The position numbers and the translations under genes are program-made. A stretch of 64,000 bases of DNA from the NCBI RefSeq assembly GCF_001308265.1, contig NZ_CP012023.1, positions 1,502,932 to 1,566,931 on the forward strand, written 5' to 3'. Within the stretch, counting starts at the first letter, position 1. Each line of letters opens with the position of its first letter. Below the pieces are notes generated by a model. The model worked only from the letters and a program-made list of their open reading frames with translations. It made no database searches and was not told where the DNA came from. Positions 44,760 through 52,686 of this stretch are shown here, one piece after another. Origin of the DNA: Celeribacter marinus. GTDB taxonomy: Bacteria; Pseudomonadota; Alphaproteobacteria; Rhodobacterales; Rhodobacteraceae.

Positions 44760-45943
44760 TGCTGAACACACTCACACCACAACCCGAAGACAAAATTCTA
44801 GCGCTCATGGCGCTCTACCGCGACGATCCGCGCGATACCAAGATTGATCTTGGCGTTGGCGTCTACAAAGACGCGACAGGCCACACCCCGATTATGCGCG
44901 CTATCAAAGCCGCCGAAAAGCAGTTGTGGGAAGCCGAAACAACTAAATCTTACACCGCATTGTCTGGCGATCCCGCATTTGGCGCGGCAATGAAAACGAT
45001 GGTATTGGCGGATAGCGTGGACCACGCGCGCGTGGGTGCAATCGCGACCCCCGGCGGGACAGGCGCGATCCGTCAGGCGTTTGAGTTGATGAAACTGGCC
45101 AATCGTCACGGGACCGTTTGGACATCGAACCCGACATGGCCGAACCACCTGTCGATCCTCAAATTCATGGGGCTCGCCAACAAAGAATACGCCTATTTCG
45201 ACGCCGCGACATGTACCGTTGATTTTGATGCGATGATGGCCAGCCTCAAGGACGTAAAAGCGGGCGACATGGTGTTACTGCACGGGTGTTGTCACAACCC
45301 AACGGGTGCGAATCTGACGCTTGACCAATACGGGCTTGTGGCGGATTTGATCCTAGAAAAGGGTGCGATTGCGCTGGTTGATATCGCCTACCAAGGGTTC
45401 GGTGATGGCCTCGAAGAGGACGCAGCAGCAACCCGTCTTTTGGCCACCAAGCTCCCTGAAATGTTGATCGCGGCGTCCTGTTCCAAGAACTTCGGCATCT
45501 ACCGCGAGCGTACGGGGTGCCTGATGGCAATGTCTGAGACGGCGGATAACACGCCCGTCACACAGGGCACGTTGAACTTTCTCAACCGCCAAAACTATTC
45601 CTTCCCACCCGATCATGGGGCGCGTTTGGTCACGATGATTTTGGGCGACGCGACGCTCAAGGCGGACTGGATGGCGGAATTGGAAGAGGTCCGTTTGGGG
45701 ATGCTTGGCCTGCGCACACAGCTCGCTGATGAGCTGCGCCAACAGACAAATTCCGACCGGTTTGATTTCGTGGCACAGCACCGCGGGATGTTCTCACGCA
45801 TTGGCGCAAGCCCCGAGGAGGTGCTCAAAATTCGAGAGGAGTTTGGCATCTACATGGTCGGCGATAGTCGCCTGAACATCGCGGGCCTGAACGCGCAAAC
45901 GGTGCCACTATTGGCACATGCAGTTGCAAAAATCTGTCGCTAA
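44759..45943 (+). CDS. Aspartate/aromatic aminotransferase (class I)
   Basis: 394 residues. AspC/TyrB-type features: DKILALMALYRDDPRDTKIDLGVGVYKDATGHTPI, GTGAIRQAFELMKLA, VLLHGCCHNPTGANL (PLP Asn), VDIAYQGFGDGLEEDA and the lysine block ASCSKNFGIYRERTG. The arrangement is that of oligomeric transaminases that take aspartate or aromatic amino acids. Start: ATG at 44759 is 7 bp from GGAG; ATG at 44756 overlapping the sseA TGA is possible. Pairing with a mercaptopyruvate sulfurtransferase suggests that it may make mercaptopyruvate by transaminating cysteine (inference). Confidence 0.9.
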   Translation: MLNTLTPQPEDKILALMALYRDDPRDTKIDLGVGVYKDATGHTPIMRAIKAAEKQLWEAETTKSYTALSGDPAFGAAMKTMVLADSVDHARVGAIATPGGTGAIRQAFELMKLANRHGTVWTSNPTWPNHLSILKFMGLANKEYAYFDAATCTVDFDAMMASLKDVKAGDMVLLHGCCHNPTGANLTLDQYGLVADLILEKGAIALVDIAYQGFGDGLEEDAAATRLLATKLPEMLIAASCSKNFGIYRERTGCLMAMSETADNTPVTQGTLNFLNRQNYSFPPDHGARLVTMILGDATLKADWMAELEEVRLGMLGLRTQLADELRQQTNSDRFDFVAQHRGMFSRIGASPEEVLKIREEFGIYMVGDSRLNIAGLNAQTVPLLAHAVAKICR

Positions 45944-45965
45944 ACTTGTGATGACACTTCAATAC

Positions 45966-45995
45966 AAAAACGGCGTCCTGATGGGCGCCGTTTTT
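45966..45995 (+). terminator. Terminator between aminotransferase and lysozyme-like gene
   Basis: AAAACGGCGTCC / GGGCGCCGTTTT stem with TGAT loop and T-run; the near-palindrome could stop transcripts from both strands. Confidence 0.75.
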
Positions 45996-46001
45996 ATGTG
46001 A

Positions 46002-46802
46002 TCACTTCACAGCAGGTACATCGTTTTGGGCCACGCGTGCGGGAAATGCCTGAACCATAACTTTGTCAAACTCTGCCCAAGTCACGGTTGCGCGATTTCC
46101 CGCATGGCCGTGATAATAGGATTTACCGTTTGATGTCGGAAGTCCCGCCCAAATCTTCGCAAGATTGTTCATGAAGACCTTGCGCGACATGGCGCCACGG
46201 CGCGCATCTAACAACCCCGCCTCCTCCAAAAGAAGATCTGACAACCTGTCTTGAACATCGGGGCTAAACATAACGTCATCAGAAAGCTCAAGCCGGTCCA
46301 CCAGTCGCGACAAGGTTTTTGGGATAAACTGATATAGACCAATGGCATGCGGCTGTCCCGGCGTGTCCTTTATCCACGCGAAAATCTCACCAAGGGTCAT
46401 AGCGGTCGGACGTTTTGGCGTTTTTCGTTTCGCGCCATGTTGCACGGCATCGTATCCCGCAGCGCCAGATTCGGCGCGGCCGATGATTTTACGAATCCAT
46501 TCCACATCTTTTGGCGGGCCCGCGAGGTGTTGCAATCCAATTGTGGGGCGCTTTGGGGCGAGTTCAACGCGCGGCGGCAGCGGTGCAAAGAACGTTCCCG
46601 CATCGCGATCGGAGAACAAACTGGGGCTGCGCGGTTCGGTTTCGCGAAACGCAATCGGCAGCGGTCGTGGCGATGCCTCCATCAGACTTGATGTCGTGCG
46701 CGGCAGCGCGTGTAGCCCGAGAAGCGAGACAGGCTCGGCGCGCATGGGAGCTACTCCTATGAACGTAGCGACAATCGTTAAAATACAATGCTTGGGGGTC
46801 AT
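46002..46802 (-). CDS. Secreted lysozyme-like (COG4678 muramidase-style) protein
   Basis: 266 residues from ATG 46802: signal peptide MTPKHCILTIVATFIGVAPMRA, a Pro-rich linker to about residue 100, then a lysozyme-like domain: IRKIIGRAESGAAGYDAVQ (catalytic Glu in ESG), AMTLGEIFAWIKDTPGQPHAIGLYQFIPKTLSRL and PDVQDRLSDLLLEEAGL. This order resembles phage-type muramidases (lambda R/COG4678). GAGG lies upstream of the chosen ATG; 46847 is an earlier in-frame ATG. It is not near other phage genes. Convergent with the aminotransferase gene. Confidence 0.7.
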   Translation of the reverse strand: MTPKHCILTIVATFIGVAPMRAEPVSLLGLHALPRTTSSLMEASPRPLPIAFRETEPRSPSLFSDRDAGTFFAPLPPRVELAPKRPTIGLQHLAGPPKDVEWIRKIIGRAESGAAGYDAVQHGAKRKTPKRPTAMTLGEIFAWIKDTPGQPHAIGLYQFIPKTLSRLVDRLELSDDVMFSPDVQDRLSDLLLEEAGLLDARRGAMSRKVFMNNLAKIWAGLPTSNGKSYYHGHAGNRATVTWAEFDKVMVQAFPARVAQNDVPAVK

Positions 46803-46891
46803 ATCATCCTCTGAAACGGAAACTCCGCCCACAAGATCGCTCAACATAGTTGAAATTTCGTTTCCGAGTCCTGCTTCGTCGTTTGGACACG

Positions 46892-46921
46892 AAAAAACCC
46901 GGGCACTTTCGTGCCCGGGCT
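46892..46921 (-). terminator. Terminator for the amtB-glnK operon
   Basis: On the minus strand CCCGGGCAC-GAAA-GTGCCCGGG followed by TTTTTT, 27 bp after the amtB stop. Confidence 0.92.
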
Positions 46922-46947
46922 AGGTTCAGCTGATGTAGGAAGGGTGA

Positions 46948-48276
46948 TCAGCCTTTGTAGAACTCTGGGTATGCTTCCATGCCCAATTCCGCTTTGTCGA
47001 GGCCTGTGATTTCGGATTCCTCGGAGACACGGATGCCCATTGTCATTTTGAGGATGATCCAGATGATCAAGGAGACAACGAAGACGAAGATACCAACCGT
47101 AGCGACACCGATGAACTGGGTCACAAAGGATGTGCCATCGTTGGTGAGCGGAACCGCAAGGGTGCCCCAGATGCCAGCGATGAGGTGCACAGGGATCGCG
47201 CCGACAACATCATCGATTTTCATTTTGTCGAGCATTGGCACTGCGAAGACCACAATCGCGCCACCGATACCGCCGATGATGAGAGACATCAAAAGCGAAG
47301 GTGCAAGAGGTTCAGCCGTGATAGACACGAGGCCTGCGAGAGCGCCGTTGAGTACCATGGTGAGGTCAACTTTGCCGTACACAACTTGGGTCAGGATCAG
47401 AGCAACGAGTGCGCCCGATGCTGCGGCCATGTTGGTGTTTGCAAAGATCCGGCCAACGTCCGTGATGTCGCCAACTGTACCTGCAGCAAGCTGCGAGCCA
47501 CCGTTGAAGCCGAACCAACCGAGCCACAAGATGAACGTACCCAGTGTTGCGAGTGCAAGGTTGGAACCCGGCATTGCCTGAACGCGGCCATCTTTGTATT
47601 TGCCGATACGTGGGCCAAGAACGATGGCCCCTGCGAGGGCTGCAAAGCCACCTGCGGCGTGAACGAGTGTCGAGCCTGCGAAGTCAGAGAACCCCATCTC
47701 GGACAAGAAGCCGCCGCCCCACTGCCAGGATGCTTCGATCGGGTAGATAACGCCCGTCAAAACAGCCGTGAAGATGAGGAAGGGCCACAATTTGATGCGC
47801 TCGGCGAGTGTACCGGACACGATGGACGCGGTGGTCGCACAGAACATCAACTGAAAGAAGAAGTCGGAGGCAACAGAGGCGTAATCAAGAGATGCATCTG
47901 CAGCGGCGAGACCGACTGGCTCAAGTGATGTGACGGAGAACCATGGGCCCATGATACCCTCGACCATCCATTCGCCCGGGTACATCAGGTTGAACCCGAT
48001 GAGCCAATACATGATGGAGGCAATCGCGAAGAGGGCGACGTTTTTGGTGAGCTGGGTTGCAACGTTCTTAGAGCGCACGAGGCCCGCTTCGAGCATTGCG
48101 AAACCTGCGGCCATCCACATGACGAGAAAGCCGCCAATGAGGAACAACAGGGTTGTCAGAATGTAGGGGCCGATTTCGTCGAATGTGGGCGCGGCCACTT
48201 CGGCGTCCTGCGCAAAGGCCACGAGGGGAAGCGCGGAGGCGACCACTGAGGCGGGAATGAGTTTGGTAAGTTTCAT
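46948..48276 (-). CDS. amtB: Ammonium transporter AmtB
   Basis: 442 residues, eleven predicted helices after a signal-like N-terminus (MKLTKLIPASVVASALPLVAFA). Signature regions: GGFLVMWMAAGFAMLEAGLVRSKNVA, DFAGSTLVHAAGGFAALAGAI (twin-His pore), LFWFGFNGGSQLA-like and GAIPVHLIAGIWGT. Passive/coupled ammonium import controlled by GlnK. 38 bp downstream of glnK, same operon. Confidence 0.96.
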   Translation of the reverse strand: MKLTKLIPASVVASALPLVAFAQDAEVAAPTFDEIGPYILTTLLFLIGGFLVMWMAAGFAMLEAGLVRSKNVATQLTKNVALFAIASIMYWLIGFNLMYPGEWMVEGIMGPWFSVTSLEPVGLAAADASLDYASVASDFFFQLMFCATTASIVSGTLAERIKLWPFLIFTAVLTGVIYPIEASWQWGGGFLSEMGFSDFAGSTLVHAAGGFAALAGAIVLGPRIGKYKDGRVQAMPGSNLALATLGTFILWLGWFGFNGGSQLAAGTVGDITDVGRIFANTNMAAASGALVALILTQVVYGKVDLTMVLNGALAGLVSITAEPLAPSLLMSLIIGGIGGAIVVFAVPMLDKMKIDDVVGAIPVHLIAGIWGTLAVPLTNDGTSFVTQFIGVATVGIFVFVVSLIIWIILKMTMGIRVSEESEITGLDKAELGMEAYPEFYKG

Positions 48277-48314
48277 ATGAGATAGTCCTTTTCGTCTCTA
48301 AAGGCGCACGCGGG

Positions 48315-48653
48315 TTAAACCGCGTCGTCGTTGGTCTCGCCGGTACGGACGCGCACAGCGCCTTCCACGTCGAGGACAAAAATCTTGCCGTCACCGATTT
48401 TGTCGGTCTTGGCGGTGATGGCGATGGTTTCAACAACTTGGTCAGCCATGGCGTCTGCGACCACGATTTCCAGTTTGACCTTTGGTACGAAATTCACGGC
48501 ATATTCTGCGCCACGGTAAATTTCGGTGTGACCGGATTGAGAGCCAAAGCCCTTGATCTCGGTTACCATCATTCCGCGGACACCGATGCCGGTGAGTGCT
48601 TCGCGGACCTCTTCAAGCTTGAATGGCTTGATTGCAGCAATAATCAGTTTCAC
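48315..48653 (-). CDS. glnK: Nitrogen regulatory PII protein
   Basis: 112 residues: GTG start at 48653 (KLIIAAIKPFKLEEVREAL) with AAGGGGAATAAC before it; the T-loop with uridylylation site Y51 in GHTEIYRGAEYAVNFVPK and the C-terminal GDGKIFVLDVEGAVRVRTGE. Senses 2-oxoglutarate and ATP/ADP and blocks AmtB. Immediately upstream of amtB in the conserved glnK-amtB order. Confidence 0.97.
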   Translation of the reverse strand: MKLIIAAIKPFKLEEVREALTGIGVRGMMVTEIKGFGSQSGHTEIYRGAEYAVNFVPKVKLEIVVADAMADQVVETIAITAKTDKIGDGKIFVLDVEGAVRVRTGETNDDAV

Positions 48654-48773
48654 GTTATTCCCCTTCCGATTAAGCGGGCGGCTACCTCCAGCGGCAGCCA
48701 CGCCTTACCTAAGGGGCGACACTACCCGATCCACAAGAACGGTCAGGGGTTTTGACGACTCGAAAACAGGCAT

Positions 48774-48794
48774 TTGTGCCTAAAAATTGCACAA
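48774..48794. promoter_or_regulatory. Inverted repeat in glnK promoter region
   Basis: TTGTGC-CTAAAAATT-GCACAA: perfect 6-base arms with a 9-base AT-rich spacer, about 120 bp upstream of glnK and 140 bp upstream of the divergent PBP gene. The half-site resembles the inverse of NtrC enhancer halves (GCAC); identity uncertain. Confidence 0.4.
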
Positions 48795-48933
48795 TTTACG
48801 CTGTTCGCACACTAATTAGGCAAATTGCAAAGCCAAACACGCGACTCAGCCTCTCTACATTCGTGACTGGCCTTTGTAGTATCACCTAGAGTAAACGCGG
48901 TTTATCGCGCAAACAGGCAGCCGAGCAGAGCAC

Positions 48934-51102
48934 ATGACAGGACAAAAACGTGGACGTGGGAAGCTTGTCGCTGAACGCCGGTATCAAACCGACAAAAAAG
49001 CGACTGCGGCACCAAAAGCCAAAACTGCATCAGCAAAGACCAAGCGTCGCGCGCCAAAGCGGCAAAGTACGCAACCGTTCGTCGTGCGCGTGATCATTGG
49101 GCTCGTGCGGTGGGTTGCGCGACTTGTTTGGGTGATCACATCACGCGTTGCTTTGGTCGTTGCTCTCATTCTCGGGCTATCAGTTGGCTACCTTTATACA
49201 ACACTCCCGCCCTTTGCGGATTTGCTCGACGGGCGGGCACGTGGCTCCGTCACACTCCTTGATCGCGATGGATCGGTCTTTGCATGGCGCGGCGAACAGT
49301 TTGGCGGACAGATCACCGCCGACACCGTATCACCCTTTCTCAAGGACGCGATTGTCGCGACAGAAGACCGGCGATTCTACGGCCACTTTGGCGTGTCGCC
49401 CCGCGGCATTGCATCCGCTGTTCGCATCAACTTGAGTGAAGGGCGCGGGCCATTGTCCGGCCATGGCGGCTCCACACTAACGCAGCAGGTCGCAAAGCTT
49501 TTGTGTCTTGGCGTGCCGTTTGACCCCAAACAATGGGCGGATCAGGCCGCCTATGAGGCCGATTGCCGCGAGGGGACACTCGCGCGCAAGCTCAAAGAAG
49601 TTGTGTATGCGATGGCAATGGAGGCCCGCTATTCAAAAGACGAAATTCTCTCCATCTATATGAACCGTGCATATTTGGGTGCGGGTGCAAACGGATTTGA
49701 AGCCGCAGCACAGCGCTATTTTGGAAAATCAGCCGCCGAGGTCAATATCGCCGAAAGCGCGATGCTTGCGGGCCTTTTGACTGCACCGTCTCGCTATGCG
49801 CCCACCAATAACCTGACGCGATCCCAAGAGCGTGCAGGCATTGTGTTGTTGTTGATGAACCAGCAGGGAATGATTAGCGATGAGGAGCGCGCACAAGCAA
49901 AAGCGCGCCCCGCTGAATTGTCCGACACTGCCGAAAAACGTGCGGGGGGCTATTTTGCCGATTGGGTGATGGGAGCGGGGCCAGACTTTTTGACCCGCGA
50001 CACGACCGAAGATGTCGTCATCGACACTACATTGGATCAACGCATTCAAGCGGCCGCAGAGGACGCACTCACCTATATCTTTGAGAATAAAGTGCGCGAA
50101 GGCTCCGCCGCACAAGCGGCGATTGTCGTGATGAGCGCGGACGGTGCCGTGCGTGGGATGGTCGGCGGGCGCAAACTCAAAGTGTCAGGCGCATTCAACC
50201 GCGCCACCCAAGCCAAGCGGCAACCCGGATCTGCATTCAAGCCCTTTGTGTTTGCAACCGCCCTTGATCTCGGGTGGTCCTACGACAGTGTTATTCTCGA
50301 CGAGCCCATTACAATCGACATCCCCGGCTCTGGCCCGTGGTCCCCACAGAACTATGACCGCAAATTCCACGGTGCGGTGACGCTCACCGATGCGTTGAAA
50401 AACAGCTTCAACATTCCCGCTGTCAAACTCGCGATGGATGCCGGTCTAGAAAACGTGCGCACGGTCGCCCAGATGTTTGGGATTGAAAGCGATCTAGCTC
50501 AAGGGCCAGCTCTCGCGCTTGGCGCATCCGAAACCACATTGCTGGAGATGACAGGCGCATATGCGGGCATTCTCAATGGCGGTTCATCGGTGGCACCCTA
50601 CGGGCTAAAATCCCTACGCCTCAAAGGCGACAATACCGCCCTGATGGGGCAAGAGGGTGGACTTGGCGAGCGCGTAATAACGCCTGATAGCGCCCAGCAA
50701 CTTATCTACATGATGTACAATGTCGTTCAAAACGGCACGGGCGCACGGGCACAACTGGACGGGATTGAAGTGGCGGGCAAAACCGGCACGACCCAAGCAG
50801 CGCGTGACGCATGGTTCATGGGCTTCACCGCGGACTATGTTGCAGGTGTCTGGATGGGCTACGACGACAACACGCCGCTCACCGGCGTTACGGGCAGCGG
50901 ACTACCCGCCGAAATCTGGCATGAAACCATGACGCGGGTCATGGAGGGCATAGACCCCAAACCATTGCCGATGATCCGCCCGTCTGCGCCACCTGTGGCT
51001 ACGGGACAAGTCACAGATCGCGTTGAGCGCGGGGCGCCCAATGACAAGGCGGACAACGTGCTACGTGATTTGCTTGGCGCCATCTTTGGCAGCGGGAACT
51101 AA
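48934..51102 (+). CDS. Class A penicillin-binding protein (PBP1a family)
   Basis: 722 residues, bifunctional peptidoglycan synthase. Basic N-terminal tail (Lys/Arg/Ala-rich to about residue 50), one membrane helix (about 62-90), glycosyltransferase domain with IVATEDRRFYGHFG (catalytic Glu) and GGSTLTQQVAKLL, then the transpeptidase with SAFK (S433-K436), SFN (S491-N493) and KTGT (616-619). C-terminus short and charged. Divergent from glnK. Confidence 0.95.
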   Translation: MTGQKRGRGKLVAERRYQTDKKATAAPKAKTASAKTKRRAPKRQSTQPFVVRVIIGLVRWVARLVWVITSRVALVVALILGLSVGYLYTTLPPFADLLDGRARGSVTLLDRDGSVFAWRGEQFGGQITADTVSPFLKDAIVATEDRRFYGHFGVSPRGIASAVRINLSEGRGPLSGHGGSTLTQQVAKLLCLGVPFDPKQWADQAAYEADCREGTLARKLKEVVYAMAMEARYSKDEILSIYMNRAYLGAGANGFEAAAQRYFGKSAAEVNIAESAMLAGLLTAPSRYAPTNNLTRSQERAGIVLLLMNQQGMISDEERAQAKARPAELSDTAEKRAGGYFADWVMGAGPDFLTRDTTEDVVIDTTLDQRIQAAAEDALTYIFENKVREGSAAQAAIVVMSADGAVRGMVGGRKLKVSGAFNRATQAKRQPGSAFKPFVFATALDLGWSYDSVILDEPITIDIPGSGPWSPQNYDRKFHGAVTLTDALKNSFNIPAVKLAMDAGLENVRTVAQMFGIESDLAQGPALALGASETTLLEMTGAYAGILNGGSSVAPYGLKSLRLKGDNTALMGQEGGLGERVITPDSAQQLIYMMYNVVQNGTGARAQLDGIEVAGKTGTTQAARDAWFMGFTADYVAGVWMGYDDNTPLTGVTGSGLPAEIWHETMTRVMEGIDPKPLPMIRPSAPPVATGQVTDRVERGAPNDKADNVLRDLLGAIFGSGN

Positions 51103-51117
51103 GTCAGGCGTTAAAAC

Positions 51118-51152
51118 GACAAAGACGCGTGACTAACGCCCGCGCCTTTGTC
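51118..51152. terminator. Bidirectional terminator between PBP and mlaC
   Basis: GACAAAGACGCG / CGCGCCTTTGTC stem (one mismatch) flanked by AAAA and TTTT on opposite sides, between two convergent genes. Confidence 0.75.
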
Positions 51153-51174
51153 ATTTTCGAGTCGTTTAGACCGA

Positions 51175-51768
51175 CTACTTGAGGGCGGCCGTGAGTTTGG
51201 ACACTGAACCGCCCGCCTTATCAAGCATTGCACCCATCTCGGCGCGCTCCGACTTGAGCAGGGAGATTCCTTCGATCTGAAGGTCAATAAAGCGGCCAGA
51301 CGCCTCATGAACGATAAAGCTGATCTCGAACGGCGGCTCGCCACGCAAGATCGAAACACAACGCACATCGTAAATTGAATTGGCCTTTTGCGTCGATTTT
51401 ACTTCGATGCGACCGCCAATGAATTGGCGAAAACGCGATCCATACTTGCGTGACAAATACGTTTGAAAGGCTTTCGTAAATGCTCCCAGATCACTGGAGG
51501 ACGCGGACCGTGCCACAGGCCCAAGTGCGGATCGCGCAATGGATGGAACATCCGCGTATTTCGTCAGAACCCGCTCAAAATCGCCATACATCGCCGCCTC
51601 GGATTTGCCCGAGTTGATAATTGTGTTGATGTCAGCCACAGTTTTTTGGATCAGAGCCTCGGCCTGACCGGCGGAAAACGCGAGTGCTCGCGACGGAACA
51701 AAGGCGGTCATCGCAACAGCAGACAACCCGACCAAAACAGAGCGGCGTGGAAACGTGTGATTACTCAT
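51175..51768 (-). CDS. mlaC: MlaC/Ttg2D periplasmic phospholipid-binding protein
   Basis: 197 residues: SNHTFPRRSVLVGLSAVAM twin-Arg-like signal region, LAFSAGQAEALIQKTVADINTIINSG and ADVPSIARSALGPVARSASSSDLGAFTKAFQTYLSRKYG, typical of MlaC. Carries lipids between MlaA and the inner-membrane MlaFEDB complex; the complex genes are not in the window. ATG at 51768 overlaps the mlaA stop by 8 bp; earlier starts would run far into mlaA. Confidence 0.92.
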   Translation of the reverse strand: MSNHTFPRRSVLVGLSAVAMTAFVPSRALAFSAGQAEALIQKTVADINTIINSGKSEAAMYGDFERVLTKYADVPSIARSALGPVARSASSSDLGAFTKAFQTYLSRKYGSRFRQFIGGRIEVKSTQKANSIYDVRCVSILRGEPPFEISFIVHEASGRFIDLQIEGISLLKSERAEMGAMLDKAGGSVSKLTAALK

Positions 51769-52519
51769 AAAAGTCCTCGTAAATATCATAGGAAACAGCA
51801 CCACCATCAGCGCCGTCCGCGTTGGTTTTCGACCCGCCAAGAGGAGCCACAAGCTCAAAGCGGCGGCGATCAAGATATGTCACGCGCATCTGGGCGTAGC
51901 TATCAGCGCTCTCATATATGACCGATTCATACAGGTCGGAATAGCGTGTTCGTGCATCAGCCAGATCCGCCATCGTGAGTGGTAGTTTGTAATCGTTTAT
52001 GCCGCTTTCAAGTAACGAAACAGGGTCGAGAGCCATATCAACCAAAAGACCGATAGAATCCCGCTGCGTTGACGGCCCGTACAGAGGCAAGACGATGTAA
52101 CTGCCCTCACCTACGCCCCACCGATGCAACGTCTCGCCAAAATCGGTATCATGCTCATCAAGGCCGAACGCGCCGGCCACGTCCATAAGTCCGCCGATAC
52201 CAAAGGTCGCATTTACGGTAAACCTAAGTGTGTTGTATACTGCCTCATCGAACCGGAGTTGCAAAACGTTGTTCACAACTGATCCCGGTAAGGACAACGT
52301 GTTCGCAACGTTTGAGAAGCCCTTTCTCAATGGATCGGGAACGAGGGTGCCATAAGCCCCTGACGCAGGTTTGATCAAGGCGCGATCAAGCGACACGTTC
52401 ACCGCGTGCGTTTTGCGGTTTGTTTTTTCATAGGGATCGGAAATTCCGTCGACCATCTCGGTCGATGAACATGCGGCAAGTGATGTCGCCAGTAAGAGAG
52501 ATAGAATTAGCTTTTTCAT
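51761..52519 (-). CDS. mlaA: MlaA (VacJ) outer-membrane lipoprotein
   Basis: 252 residues: signal peptide and lipobox MKKLILSLLLATSLAAC, then ISDPYEKTNRKTHAVNVSLDRALIKPAS, FSNVANTLSLPGSVVNNVLQ, TFGIGGLMDVAGAFGLDEHDTDFGETLHRWGVGEGSYIVLPLYGPST, the MlaA signature. Moves mislocalised phospholipids out of the outer leaflet. ATG at 52519 fits the signal peptide; an earlier start at 52600 adds 27 unconserved residues. Divergent from the secretion ABC gene; operon with mlaC. Confidence 0.95.
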   Translation of the reverse strand: MKKLILSLLLATSLAACSSTEMVDGISDPYEKTNRKTHAVNVSLDRALIKPASGAYGTLVPDPLRKGFSNVANTLSLPGSVVNNVLQLRFDEAVYNTLRFTVNATFGIGGLMDVAGAFGLDEHDTDFGETLHRWGVGEGSYIVLPLYGPSTQRDSIGLLVDMALDPVSLLESGINDYKLPLTMADLADARTRYSDLYESVIYESADSYAQMRVTYLDRRRFELVAPLGGSKTNADGADGGAVSYDIYEDFYE

Positions 52520-52686
52520 ATTGGCCCGCAAATGGAGATGAACGTTGAAAGACCCGCGTGGCCTAGTTGTTAAAATAGGCCGCCGCGCACGGAAGGCCAA
52601 TGTTTACACTGTTGGTCTTATGGTCGTGTGACCGAGAATCAACAACTCTCGGCCTGAATACCACATTCGCGCTATATTGGCGCGTT

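Noticed and set aside
48820..48840. Sigma-54 promoter on the minus strand upstream of glnK
   Set aside because: The GG and GC elements are 11 rather than 10 bases apart and the surrounding bases match poorly.
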